64,000 nucleotides of DNA from NCBI RefSeq assembly GCF_014200495.1, contig NZ_JACHBY010000001.1, forward strand, positions 248,001 to 312,000, read 5' to 3'. Origin of the DNA: Mucilaginibacter geliditolerans. GTDB taxonomy: Bacteria; Bacteroidota; Bacteroidia; Sphingobacteriales; Sphingobacteriaceae. Position numbers and translations under genes: made by a program. Positions 18,717 through 27,000 of this stretch are shown here, piece by piece (position 1 is the first letter of the stretch; each line of letters starts with the position of its first letter). Under the pieces are notes generated by a model that saw only the letters and a program-made list of their open reading frames with translations, was not told the DNA's origin and ran no database searches.

Positions 18717-19547
18717 TTAAGCATAATGGATTAGGGCGTCAATTTTTATTTCATCAAGCACTTCAAACTTATAGGGGATAACACCAATTTTTACGGCTTT
18801 ACTCTCATCCGGGCGACTAAATAACGGTTTCTCAATATAATGACTGGGTTCAAGCTCAAATACTTCCATGGTTTCGCCGGGGTTCTGGTAATCCTGATAA
18901 TAGCAGCGCATGGTACTTTCTTCTTCTGCCATCCAGGCTAATGCGGCCACCCTTTCGGTATTACTCAAATTGGATGGCGACCAATGAAATACTCTTGAAC
19001 TGCCCAGGTAAGCCTGCCCGGCTTTCATATTGATCCGTTTAAAATATTTTTTTAATAATAGGGGTACTAAATCATTATATGGGAAGCGTGGGAGTGTACT
19101 GCGAGGCCAGCCGTTTAGTAAATGGCTCCTGTCAATTACTTCAAGTGCGCCATTGGTTTCATCAACATCTATTAGTGGCACCCATATGGTAAGGCCGGTA
19201 TAATTACTTTCATCTACATAAGCCGGGTCCTGGTGCATGGGGCATAAGCTTTTTTCCTGGCCGGGTTGTTTAGATGTGAATATGCCAAAGAATATTTTAC
19301 AGCGATCAAAATAATGATTCATGGCCCTGTTAAAACTGATGGTGACAGTATCAGATGCCTTACGCCGGTAATTGGTGTCCATGCTCATATTTGAGGTAGA
19401 AAAACCCATTTGTATAGGCTGATCTCTAGAACTTTTATAAGCCTCTTTTAATGTGCTTAATTCTTTAGCGGTTAAAAAATCAACTACTACATAACCTTTA
19501 TCTTCAAATTCCGCCTGTATTGCAGGATCATTAAAAATGGGTCGCAT
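18717..19547 (-). CDS. PhyH-family 2OG-Fe(II) dioxygenase (first of two)
   Basis: This 276-residue relative of the next gene has the N-terminal motif FEDKGYVVVDFLTAKELSTL. Its iron ligands are His105 and Asp107 in CPMHQDPAYVDE and His188 in RVFHWSPSNLSN, and IWVPLIDVDETNGALEVIDRSH is the conserved core strand-loop. It should be a soluble, cytoplasmic iron- and 2-oxoglutarate-dependent hydroxylase. It lies 11 bases after the thioredoxin-like gene and 5 bases before the second PhyH gene. A PhyH pair beside a terpene-cyclase-like gene recalls terpenoid tailoring, and a peptide or protein substrate is the main alternative. The substrate cannot be read from sequence. Confidence 0.85.
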   Translation of the reverse strand: MRPIFNDPAIQAEFEDKGYVVVDFLTAKELSTLKEAYKSSRDQPIQMGFSTSNMSMDTNYRRKASDTVTISFNRAMNHYFDRCKIFFGIFTSKQPGQEKSLCPMHQDPAYVDESNYTGLTIWVPLIDVDETNGALEVIDRSHLLNGWPRSTLPRFPYNDLVPLLLKKYFKRINMKAGQAYLGSSRVFHWSPSNLSNTERVAALAWMAEEESTMRCYYQDYQNPGETMEVFELEPSHYIEKPLFSRPDESKAVKIGVIPYKFEVLDEIKIDALIHYA

Positions 19548-19558
19548 ATGTTATATAT

Positions 19559-19915
19559 TTAATTTGGGAAAAAGGGTGGATATTGATTTTCAGACTTAGG
19601 CAACGGTGCCGTTTTTTCAGATAAAACCATCGATCTTATCGTATAAAACCATGAAAGCACAATAGCGAATGGAACAGCTGGGAATACCCAGTAATTATAA
19701 ACGGGCTTGCTGCCCAGGAAAAGAATAGGGTAGCCTTTTGCCTTGGGGTAATCATCAAAAAATAATTTAATACTATCGTCTACCTCAAGTGGGATACGTT
19801 TGATGAAATTAAATGACATCAATACCACCATTTTTGATAATATCTGACACTTTTTACAATAGCCCTGGTAATAGAGCACGATCCTGTTTCGTGGTACAAG
19901 ATTGTTCTGTTGCAT
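19559..19915 (-). CDS. Small thioredoxin-like (DCC/DUF393-like) protein with CxxC and membrane helix
   Basis: The 118-residue protein begins with a strand and turn bearing CxxC (VLYYQGYCKKCQILSKMV), the arrangement of thiol-disulfide oxidoreductases of the DCC/DUF393 type. It lacks the usual Asp-Gly before the first Cys, having Gln-Gly instead. A second part, YPILFLGSKPVYNYWVFP, resembles the cis-Pro region. The C-terminal half is a hydrophobic segment (FPAVPFAIVLSWFYTI) that may anchor it in the inner membrane. It sits between the ABBA-like gene (2 bases) and the PhyH gene (11 bases). Inference: it handles cysteines of operon products, such as the Cys-containing glycine-rich protein, or moves electrons. 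The family assignment is moderate. Confidence 0.55.
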   Translation of the reverse strand: MQQNNLVPRNRIVLYYQGYCKKCQILSKMVVLMSFNFIKRIPLEVDDSIKLFFDDYPKAKGYPILFLGSKPVYNYWVFPAVPFAIVLSWFYTIRSMVLSEKTAPLPKSENQYPPFFPN

Positions 19916-19917
19916 AT

Positions 19918-20937
19918 TTATAATATTTTATTTTTCAGGTATAGGTTCATTCTCACATCTCCCTTACGATCTACGCCAATACCGTAATAGGATATGGCGC
20001 ATTGTTCATCAAGTACTTTTGCACTAATTGGGAATGGTGTTAACATATAGCGGGAAGCTGTATTTTTTAATACATGTATCCATGATTGGGCATCGAGGCT
20101 AACACAGGCGTTGCAGCCGCATATATCAATTTTTGCATCAAACATTTTGCCTGATGCAATGTGAAATCCAATATTGAATACAAGCCCGGATAACCTTATT
20201 TGCTTTTCGCCTACAACATCATCCAGAAAAAGAGAAAACTCATTACGTAATAGTAATGGGATAGCGAGGTCATTTAAAGTTGCTGGGTGGGACAGTCGGA
20301 AATAGATCTTAGCCCGCAGGTTTTCCATAGTACTGCCTTCCAAACCAATGCTCATTATACCGGCGTGCTGACTTACATGATCTATAAAGTCATCCACTTC
20401 GGTATTTTGTGGCATCAGGTAGTTTAGCCAATCTCTCAGTCGTCGCCATGATGCTTCGTTACCTCCACGACGCCCGTCCATATATACGGCCATGCCGTCT
20501 ATATCAGGAGAAGCGCCTAACCAGAGTACACCGTCAGGATAATCATCAAGCGTTTCCTTTTCAACGGGTAAATGAAAGCTGAGCATCTCTTCGCAAACTT
20601 GCTGAATAGCAGTTGAGCCGGTTATTTCATAAAGTTTTTGAAGTGCATCATAACTATGGCTATAGCGTTGTCCGGTTGAGCCAATAATACATGCAGGATC
20701 ACTGATAAAGCGCCCATTTAAACCATTAATTGATGAACTAATGCAAAACTGCAGCGGGCTGCCATCAGCATTTAAACCAGAACGGCCACCGGGTTGAAAT
20801 GGGTAATCCTCTCCGGGCAATGCCAGCAATTCATCTCTGAGCTGCAGCACCTGTTTGGCTGGTGCCTTACTAAGTGCTGCAGCAAGGGATGAAAGCTGCT
20901 CAATGTTATTAATAACCTTTTGTTTTGTATCGAGCAT
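19918..20937 (-). CDS. Possible ABBA-type aromatic/peptide prenyltransferase
   Basis: The 339-residue soluble protein has a repeated strand-pair pattern resembling the ten-stranded ABBA barrel: LQFCISSSINGLNGRFI, then SIGLEGSTMENLRAKIYFRL, then FNIGFHIASGKMFDAKIDIC, and lastly ISYYGIGVDRKGDVRMNLYL. The last resembles the final hairpin of NphB/LynF-like enzymes, which use dimethylallyl or geranyl diphosphate. Basic residues within the strands (RAKIYF, DAKID, VRMNLYL) could hold diphosphate. No metal-binding DDxxD motif is needed or seen. The family call rests on pattern rather than a hallmark motif and could be wrong; the safe statement is a conserved protein of unknown function. It lies 14 bases after the glycine-rich gene and 2 bases before the thioredoxin-like gene. 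With the DxDD protein and the PhyH pair it would make a prenylation-cyclisation-hydroxylation set. Confidence 0.45.
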   Translation of the reverse strand: MLDTKQKVINNIEQLSSLAAALSKAPAKQVLQLRDELLALPGEDYPFQPGGRSGLNADGSPLQFCISSSINGLNGRFISDPACIIGSTGQRYSHSYDALQKLYEITGSTAIQQVCEEMLSFHLPVEKETLDDYPDGVLWLGASPDIDGMAVYMDGRRGGNEASWRRLRDWLNYLMPQNTEVDDFIDHVSQHAGIMSIGLEGSTMENLRAKIYFRLSHPATLNDLAIPLLLRNEFSLFLDDVVGEKQIRLSGLVFNIGFHIASGKMFDAKIDICGCNACVSLDAQSWIHVLKNTASRYMLTPFPISAKVLDEQCAISYYGIGVDRKGDVRMNLYLKNKIL

Positions 20938-20951
20938 GCCTGGTTGTTGTA

Positions 20952-21617
20952 TTAAACTGGTTGAGGAATGATATTAGCAGGAGTACCATTATTACCGGCT
21001 GTGCCTCCGGCGCCGGCCTTTCCGCCACTACCTGCACCACCACTTGGCGAACCGGCTTGTCCGGCTGAACCACCTACACCACCTACGCCGACGTTGCCAC
21101 CTTTAGGAGTAGGGCTTGAGGTAATTACACTACCACCATGATAGGTAATAATACTGGTGCTTCCATTACCGCCATTACCTGCGTTACCACCGGCACCACC
21201 GTTGCCACCATTGCCTGCATTGCCGCCAGGGCTATTGCTACAATCACTACCCGCAGGGCAACTTGAAGCTGAGCCGCCGTTTCCGCCGTTTCCGCCTCCC
21301 TGACCGGCGCCACCATTGCCGCCGTTTCCGCCGTCGCCAGCTGCGGCAGTTACAAATAATGTTCCCTGAAGATTGTTTATTTTAATAGTTGCTGTTGGAC
21401 AGTCGGTACCATTACCTGCATTACCTGCGCCGCCGCCATCAGCGCCGTTACTACCTGCTGTGCCCGGACTTGAGCTTGGACGACATACTGAATCCCAGTC
21501 GCATGATGCGTTAACCCCGTTACCACCACTTGGGGCGGGGTTTGAAAAACCTTGTCCCGGCTGGCCAGCAGAACCATTGGCTCCGGATATAATAATATCA
21601 CCTGTTAAAGTGCTCAT
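20952..21617 (-). CDS. Glycine-rich repeat protein with spaced cysteines
   Basis: The 221-residue protein is dominated by GGNGGNGGAGG-type triplets in at least three blocks (about 85-125, 130-150 and 175-215). Short beta segments separate them: LTGDIIISG at the start, TIKINNLQGTLFVTA at ~75-90 and STSIITYHGGSVIT at ~150. There are six Cys: one pair near 39-45, one before TATIKI, and three around SASSCPAGSDCSNS. There is no signal peptide. The GGX periodicity could fold as packed polyglycine-II helices, as in some antifreeze and tail-fibre proteins; it is not collagen-like Gly-X-Y. It is the third gene of the operon, 62 bases after the 108-residue gene. Low complexity makes homology calls unreliable, and the function is unknown. 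Confidence 0.7.
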   Translation of the reverse strand: MSTLTGDIIISGANGSAGQPGQGFSNPAPSGGNGVNASCDWDSVCRPSSSPGTAGSNGADGGGAGNAGNGTDCPTATIKINNLQGTLFVTAAAGDGGNGGNGGAGQGGGNGGNGGSASSCPAGSDCSNSPGGNAGNGGNGGAGGNAGNGGNGSTSIITYHGGSVITSSPTPKGGNVGVGGVGGSAGQAGSPSGGAGSGGKAGAGGTAGNNGTPANIIPQPV

Positions 21618-21679
21618 ATGATTAATAATTTAAATGTTTAATAATTTTTGATTTTCGTTAGTTTTTAGGTTGAATTCAG

Positions 21680-22006
21680 TTATTGTTTAACTAATGTTTC
21701 AATACTGATATCAGCGGTCGTGTATACAAATATTTGTCCGCCCGGTTCAATGGTTACAGTGCCAAATTGTACAGACACCGGGCCGCTGCCACTAATAATA
21801 AGTGGGTTGCCAGGTGATACAACTACATTTGGCGGTGCTGTGTAAACGGCCACCTTTGGAGCGGTTGCTCCACTCTTTAATTTAGGGGCGGTGGTGTGGG
21901 CTGTGAATGCTGTTACTTCACTGAGGCTTTTCATTTCAGGAGTAAAGGCTGAATCCGGATTAGCCGGGTTGGAAAAAATTAATTTTCCTGATGATGCTTT
22001 AGTCAT
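21680..22006 (-). CDS. Small conserved-looking protein, 108 aa, unknown function
   Basis: I chose ATG at 22004-22006 (MTKASSGKL) because an earlier in-frame ATG at 22081 would overlap the preceding gene by 41 bases. The N-terminal half is polar and Thr/Ala/Pro-rich. The C-terminal half reads as beta strands with turns (PLIISGSGPVSVQFGTVTIEPGGQIFVYTT), close in style to the beta segments of the glycine-rich protein encoded next. It has no Cys, no signal peptide and no membrane helix. Second gene of the operon, 34 bases after the 92-residue gene. Possible roles are a structural partner or a substrate of the modifying enzymes; I do not recognise the family. Confidence 0.6.
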   Translation of the reverse strand: MTKASSGKLIFSNPANPDSAFTPEMKSLSEVTAFTAHTTAPKLKSGATAPKVAVYTAPPNVVVSPGNPLIISGSGPVSVQFGTVTIEPGGQIFVYTTADISIETLVKQ

Positions 22007-22040
22007 AAGATTTATTTTTATTAATGAAAAAAAATGAAAA

Positions 22041-22319
22041 TTAAGAATTGGAGCAACCGTTAATTGTATCCTGGATGCCATCCCAAATTGTACCCTCGCC
22101 TACAATAAATGGTTTCTTTACAATGGTGTAATTAACGGTACTGGCAGAGGCATCATAATCATAAGTTAATGCTACTTCTCCAACCGGAGTGTTGGTAGTG
22201 GCCGTTCCGCTTGCAGCGCCCGGGGGTGCGTAAATGGTGCCGTGTTCTTTAAAAGATGTAGTTTTTACACACTCCCAAATAGCTGGAGTAATCCCATTAA
22301 AGCTTTTTGTTTTTGCCAT
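22041..22319 (-). CDS. Small conserved-looking protein, 92 aa, unknown function
   Basis: First gene of the eleven-gene operon. The ATG at 22317-22319 is followed by AKTKSFNGITPAIWECV; a Gly/Ala/Thr-rich linker (PPGAASGTATTNTPVGEV), beta strands (LTYDYDASASTVNYTIVKKP) and a compact end (GEGTIWDGIQDTINGC) come next. Two Cys, at about residues 17 and 89, could pair. The strands and amphipathic ends suggest a small folded domain rather than a leader-core peptide. No signal peptide or membrane segment is seen. Family not recognised. Its place at the head of the operon suggests it is made in the largest amount. Confidence 0.6.
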   Translation of the reverse strand: MAKTKSFNGITPAIWECVKTTSFKEHGTIYAPPGAASGTATTNTPVGEVALTYDYDASASTVNYTIVKKPFIVGEGTIWDGIQDTINGCSNS

Positions 22320-22674
22320 GGTTTTATTTTTTTGGTGAAGGAAATAGGTTATAATATTTAATAATTGGTTGCAGGCAGAATGATCAAAATCAATAGTTTA
22401 ATTATTAACTACGACTTAAAACTAATTTTTATAAGTACCGGAAATAACTTTATTACACTAACTCTGCTTTTATCAATACCAATGAGACTATTGCCACATT
22501 GATTAATAATAGAGCTTGCAGTTGTAAGGGCTTACAACTAGCTTGTTTAAGAAATACAGATGCTAATAATTGATACATTTAACTATATGTTTGATATAGT
22601 GCATTTTGGCAGTTTGCAAATAGGTTAAAGCTGCTTTTTATAGAATAAAGTTGAAGTAATAGCCCGCTGTTTAT
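22320..22674 (-). promoter_or_regulatory. 355-base gap upstream of the eleven-gene operon, with inverted repeat
   Basis: No coding signal is visible. At 22520-22539 lies a perfect inverted repeat, AGTTGTAAG-GG-CTTACAACT, flanked on both sides by AGCTTG. The two-base centre fits a protein-binding palindrome better than a hairpin. The gap should hold the operon promoter reading leftwards, but I find no convincing TTTG/TAnnTTTG pair. The repeat could also mark the end of the glycosyltransferase transcript. Confidence 0.4.
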
Positions 22675-23763
22675 TCATGGTATAATATTACCAGATGAAA
22701 ATTGTTGTATAAGCCAATTTTGATAAGTAGAGCGGATATTATAAAGGGTGGGGTATTTCTCAATAGTTAATACTTCTGTATTAATTAACTTATTTGAGTT
22801 GATTGGTAATGATAGCCTGTTTTTAAAATAGTTAAGATTTTCACCATGTACTGCGTGCATCATAGCTTGCGTTTCAGATGAATTCATAAACCTGGTTTTC
22901 CACTTTTCAATTATAAGCTCAGGTATCAGGCAATAACCAAATAATGTTCTCATCAATGTTGAGTCCCCGGCTAATAAGATCACCGTACTCATTCCATTAA
23001 AATGCCGGTATGGAACGGTTACTTTTTTAACACTATAACCGCTACGTTGAATGCGATATGAAAAATCCAAATCTTCAATGCCCGCAAAAAAGAACTCATC
23101 ATGGCCTCCAATTAGTTCGTAATTCGCTTTGCTCATTAATAATGGAGTGCCTTTTAAAAACTCAAAATTAAAATGAGGATTATAGACACTTTCGGTACTT
23201 GTAGCAAAGGCTCCGTCATTTATAGCAGCTATCATGGGGTGGTGCCAGCTATGCGATGTTATGAGGCAATCATCATGAAAAATTGCTATGAATTTACCCT
23301 TTGCAGCAGCAACACCTTTGTTATATGCCTTGGAAACACATCCTGTTTCTGATTCAAGTATATTGAAATTTTCAAATGCCGTTAAATCAGTTGCTATACC
23401 GTTATAAACTATTATAATTTCATAGGGTATAATAGTATGGGCAATTATTGATGGTATAAGAAAGTGCTGAACAAAGAAGCAGTTAAAAGTTAATAATATA
23501 ATACACGAAATAACAGGTTTATCAGATTTTGAATAGGAACTGAGATCTGTACTATGGGGCGCAAATTTCTGTATATAAGCACCAGCCTCGCAAAAGCCTT
23601 GTTCGGGGTTTTGTGTATGTGATGTTATATGTAAATGCTGACCATTCCCTTCACCGGTAATTTTTAAGTGAAAATTATTGGTTTTATGATCGATACAATC
23701 GTCATAAACCACCTCATCAAAAGCGTGTATAAATTCGTTTTGTACTTTACTTGTAGTGGGCAT
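22675..23763 (-). CDS. GT2-family (GT-A) glycosyltransferase with N-terminal extension
   Basis: The 362-residue protein has a GT-A core from about residue 82: ISCIILLTFN, EIIIVYNG, GCVSKAYNKGVAAAKGKFIAIFHDDCL. The HDD is the DxD-type metal and nucleotide-sugar site. GGHDEFFFAGIEDLDFSYRI contains the ED acceptor/base region seen in rhamnosyl- and galactosyl-type GT2 enzymes. The first ~80 residues (HAFDEVVYDDCIDH, HLKITGEGNGQHLHIT) are an extra region I cannot assign. No membrane helix is evident, so it is probably cytoplasmic. It is on the same strand as the eleven-gene operon but 355 bases upstream, and faces away from the dehydratase gene. Glycosylation of an operon product or of the lanthipeptide is possible but not shown. 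Confidence 0.78.
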   Translation of the reverse strand: MPTTSKVQNEFIHAFDEVVYDDCIDHKTNNFHLKITGEGNGQHLHITSHTQNPEQGFCEAGAYIQKFAPHSTDLSSYSKSDKPVISCIILLTFNCFFVQHFLIPSIIAHTIIPYEIIIVYNGIATDLTAFENFNILESETGCVSKAYNKGVAAAKGKFIAIFHDDCLITSHSWHHPMIAAINDGAFATSTESVYNPHFNFEFLKGTPLLMSKANYELIGGHDEFFFAGIEDLDFSYRIQRSGYSVKKVTVPYRHFNGMSTVILLAGDSTLMRTLFGYCLIPELIIEKWKTRFMNSSETQAMMHAVHGENLNYFKNRLSLPINSNKLINTEVLTIEKYPTLYNIRSTYQNWLIQQFSSGNIIP

Positions 23764-23977
23764 TGTAGAGGTTTGAGGTTTTGATTACTAATTAACGTAA
23801 AAGTTTTAGTATTGATTAAGAAGAAATAATAATTATTGATGTTTTTCCCTCAACTTTACTTGAATTTTCTTTTATAATTTCCATTAATTTAGTGTCGCAA
23901 AAGCCTTTGTGTTATTGTGCCTATCTGTACCAATTAAACTAATTGCTTCCGGTTTTATACTGTCCTTTTATAATTAC

Positions 23978-24007
23978 CTGTTTGGCGAACGGATAACATC
24001 CAAACAG
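23978..24007. promoter_or_regulatory. Inverted repeat upstream of the LanB-like gene
   Basis: CTGTTTGG and CCAAACAG form a perfect 8-base inverted repeat with a 14-base spacer, 49 bases before the dehydratase start. The rest of the 292-base gap before that gene is AT-rich with no gene. It is a candidate operator, possibly for the neighbouring LytTR regulator, whose sites are however usually direct repeats. Confidence 0.3.
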
Positions 24008-24055
24008 ATGTTTATTAACCTTAATTGATTTTACTATTACTTAAACCCTAACTTT

Positions 24056-27000
24056 ATGCTCAACGTTTGTTTTAGTCCATATCTGTTTTTAAGGTCTCCT
24101 GCCTTAAGTTATGATGATTATAATTTATCCATGTTGGAAGAGATGCTTAACTCGCAGTTTTTTCAGGCGGCAATATTTTTGGCAAGCGAAAGCCTTTATA
24201 TGGAATTAAGTCGTTGTAACTTTAATTACCAGGCATTGGATAAAAAAGTAAAACTAAGCCTGCAAAAGTATTTTAACAGGATGTGTTACCGGCCAACCCC
24301 ATTTGCTATGTTTTCGGCATTCAGCTCACTTAGCTGGAGCAGTTTAAAGAATACCGGGGCTTGTATTTTGGATGATGAGCGGAATATTTATGTTAATCCT
24401 GATTTTCAGTTCACCGTTAACATAGCGAAAAGGATGGAAAAATCAGCTGCGTTCAGCAATGTTAAATATTACTCAAATAATGCTATTTACACTATAAAGG
24501 ACGAGAAACGGTATTTAACAAGTGCTTTTGATTTAGATCAGGAGAAAACTGATTTTCTGATTTCATCCTATAAGGCAGATAGGCTATTGAATAAACTAAT
24601 GAGCTTTTGTAAGGATGGGAAAACTAAAATTGAGTTAATCACATGGCTTGATAATTTGATAGATGATAAAGATGATGCCGTGAATTATATTGCCGACCTG
24701 GTTGAAGCAGGCTTATTGGTATCAGAACTGTATCCTAATATGATAGGGGAAAAGTATTTTAACAGGCTGGCAAGTATCGCAGCCAGAAATACAGGAAACA
24801 AATTGACTGAAGATATATTAACCTATGAAAAATTAATCGGCAGTATTAAACAGGAGAGAGATGTGAATATTAAGCATCTTACCCAAAATAGTTTATACCT
24901 GCACCCCGAGAAGAAGCTAAAATCCATGTTTTATGTTGGTTATGAAAGGATGTCGCAATCCTTAATCGACAGAAAATATCAGGACTATATAAAAGATGGC
25001 TTAAACTGCCTGAATAAATTAACCTTCGGTGGTGCAACAAAACCGCTTGTTAATTTTAAAAGTAAATTTAAGGCCCGGTTTGAGGATCAGGAAATCCCTA
25101 TACTTCTTGCACTTGATCGTGAGTCGGGGATAGGGTATGAGGGGTTGGAAGCCAATTTAGCTACAAGTGAACTATTAGATGGGATCCAACTGGATCTGCA
25201 ATCAAACAGTTTGAATTTTAGCTGGACACCTGTTCATGAGTTTTTTTTATCAAAGCTTTCAAAAAATAGGAATGACGACTGCATCTCAATTTCTGACAAA
25301 GACCTGGAAAAAATTCAAACGCAATCAGCGTTAAAGTGCCCGCCAAGTTTTTCAGTACTATTTAGAATATTTGGTGATAAAATCTGGATGGAACAAGCAG
25401 GTGGCTGCACTTCGGCCGCTATATTAGGCAGGTTCACCTTATTTAGTGAACGAGTATTAGAACAAGCCCGTTATGTGGTTTCAATAGAAGAAGAAATCAA
25501 CAAGGGGGTTGTTTTCGCCGAAATATCTTGTTTTAATGATGAACATGCCGCTAATATTAATTCGAGTGCAGGAATAAGATCATATGAGATTCCGATAGGA
25601 GTACACTCCACTCTAAACAGAAATAATATCATCAATCTTTCTGATATTACTGTTTCGGTAGTAGATGATGATATTATTTTAAGATCAAAAAAGTTAAACA
25701 TGGTCATCATACCAAGATTAAGTTCTGCCTATAATTACAGTAGAAGCGAGCTTTCGATATTCAGGTTTTTATGTGATCTGCAGCATCAGGGCCTAAAATC
25801 CAATTTCAATCTTGATCTTAAATCTTTACTTCCCGGGCTTAATTTTTACCCCAGGGTTGAATACAAAAATTGTATCCTTTTTCCCTCAACCTGGATTTTG
25901 GGAAATGAAGAAATTACTGAAATAATAGGAGGAAATGATACAAAGGGTAGTTTTCAAAAATTGAGTGAAAAAATCAGGCTCCAAAAATTCTTTGCACTTA
26001 CTGAAGGCGATAACCAATTAATATTTGACCGGGATAATACCGAATCAATAATCATGTTTATAACGGTGATAAAGAATAAGAGTTCGGCTGTATTGCAGGA
26101 AGTTTTTCTGGATCAGTCAGCTTTTGTCAAGGATCAAATAGGTAAACCATTAATAGGGCAGTTTGCAGCATCTATTTATTCAAATGATATTACCTATTAT
26201 CAGAATACTTTAGCGCCTTTACCGCGAAAGAACAATAAAATTAAACGTGTTTATTTGCCGGGCGACGAATGGATCTATCTTAAATTATACTGTCATCCTG
26301 CTATATCAAATAACCTTCTGACGAAAAATATTAAGAGTCTGGTAACATGGCTAAAAAAGCAACATATTTTAAAAAACTGGTATTTTATACGGTATGCTGA
26401 TCCTGATAATCATTTAAGGGTACGGGTTCAGATCAATCCAAATGATGCTACGGAAGTGCTGAAATATATTGAGAAGAAGATACGCCACCAGGTTGAAAAA
26501 GGAAGTGTAAACAATTTATTGCTGGATACTTATAAACGCGAAATAGAACGATACGGCGAGCATACTATTGAATATGTTGAAAAGGTATTCCAGGTTAGCA
26601 GTGAGCTGATTTTAGCTTATCTTAAAAATATATTTAAAGCACCAGGTGGTTATTTCGAACTGCATTTAGCTATTATATCAGTTAATGCTATGCTTGAGAT
26701 TTTCTTCCATGAAAACGTCAGGAGAATAACGCTGCTTAAATGTATACATGAAAGCATGAAACATGAATTTGACGATAGTAAACAAGTTAAGTTTCAATTG
26801 GATAATAAATACAGGGAACACTCTTTTTTTATAAACAATATGGAAGCAAACAGGAAAGCCATTATCATAATTACCGGCAAGAAAGAGTTTAATAATTATT
26901 TAAAGGCCCTGGAACTGTTGAGATCCAATACTGGCCAACTTACAGATGAAAAGCTTATTAAGCTGGTTGCAGATTTAATCCACATGCATTTGAACAGGTT

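Noticed and set aside
20952..21617. Glycine-rich protein as a collagen or PE_PGRS homologue
   Set aside because: The triplets are GGX rather than Gly-X-Y, and no PE domain is present; the likeness is compositional.
22319..22675. Glycosyltransferase as the first gene of the eleven-gene operon
   Set aside because: A 355-base gap with a palindrome separates them, whereas gaps inside the operon are at most 62 bases.
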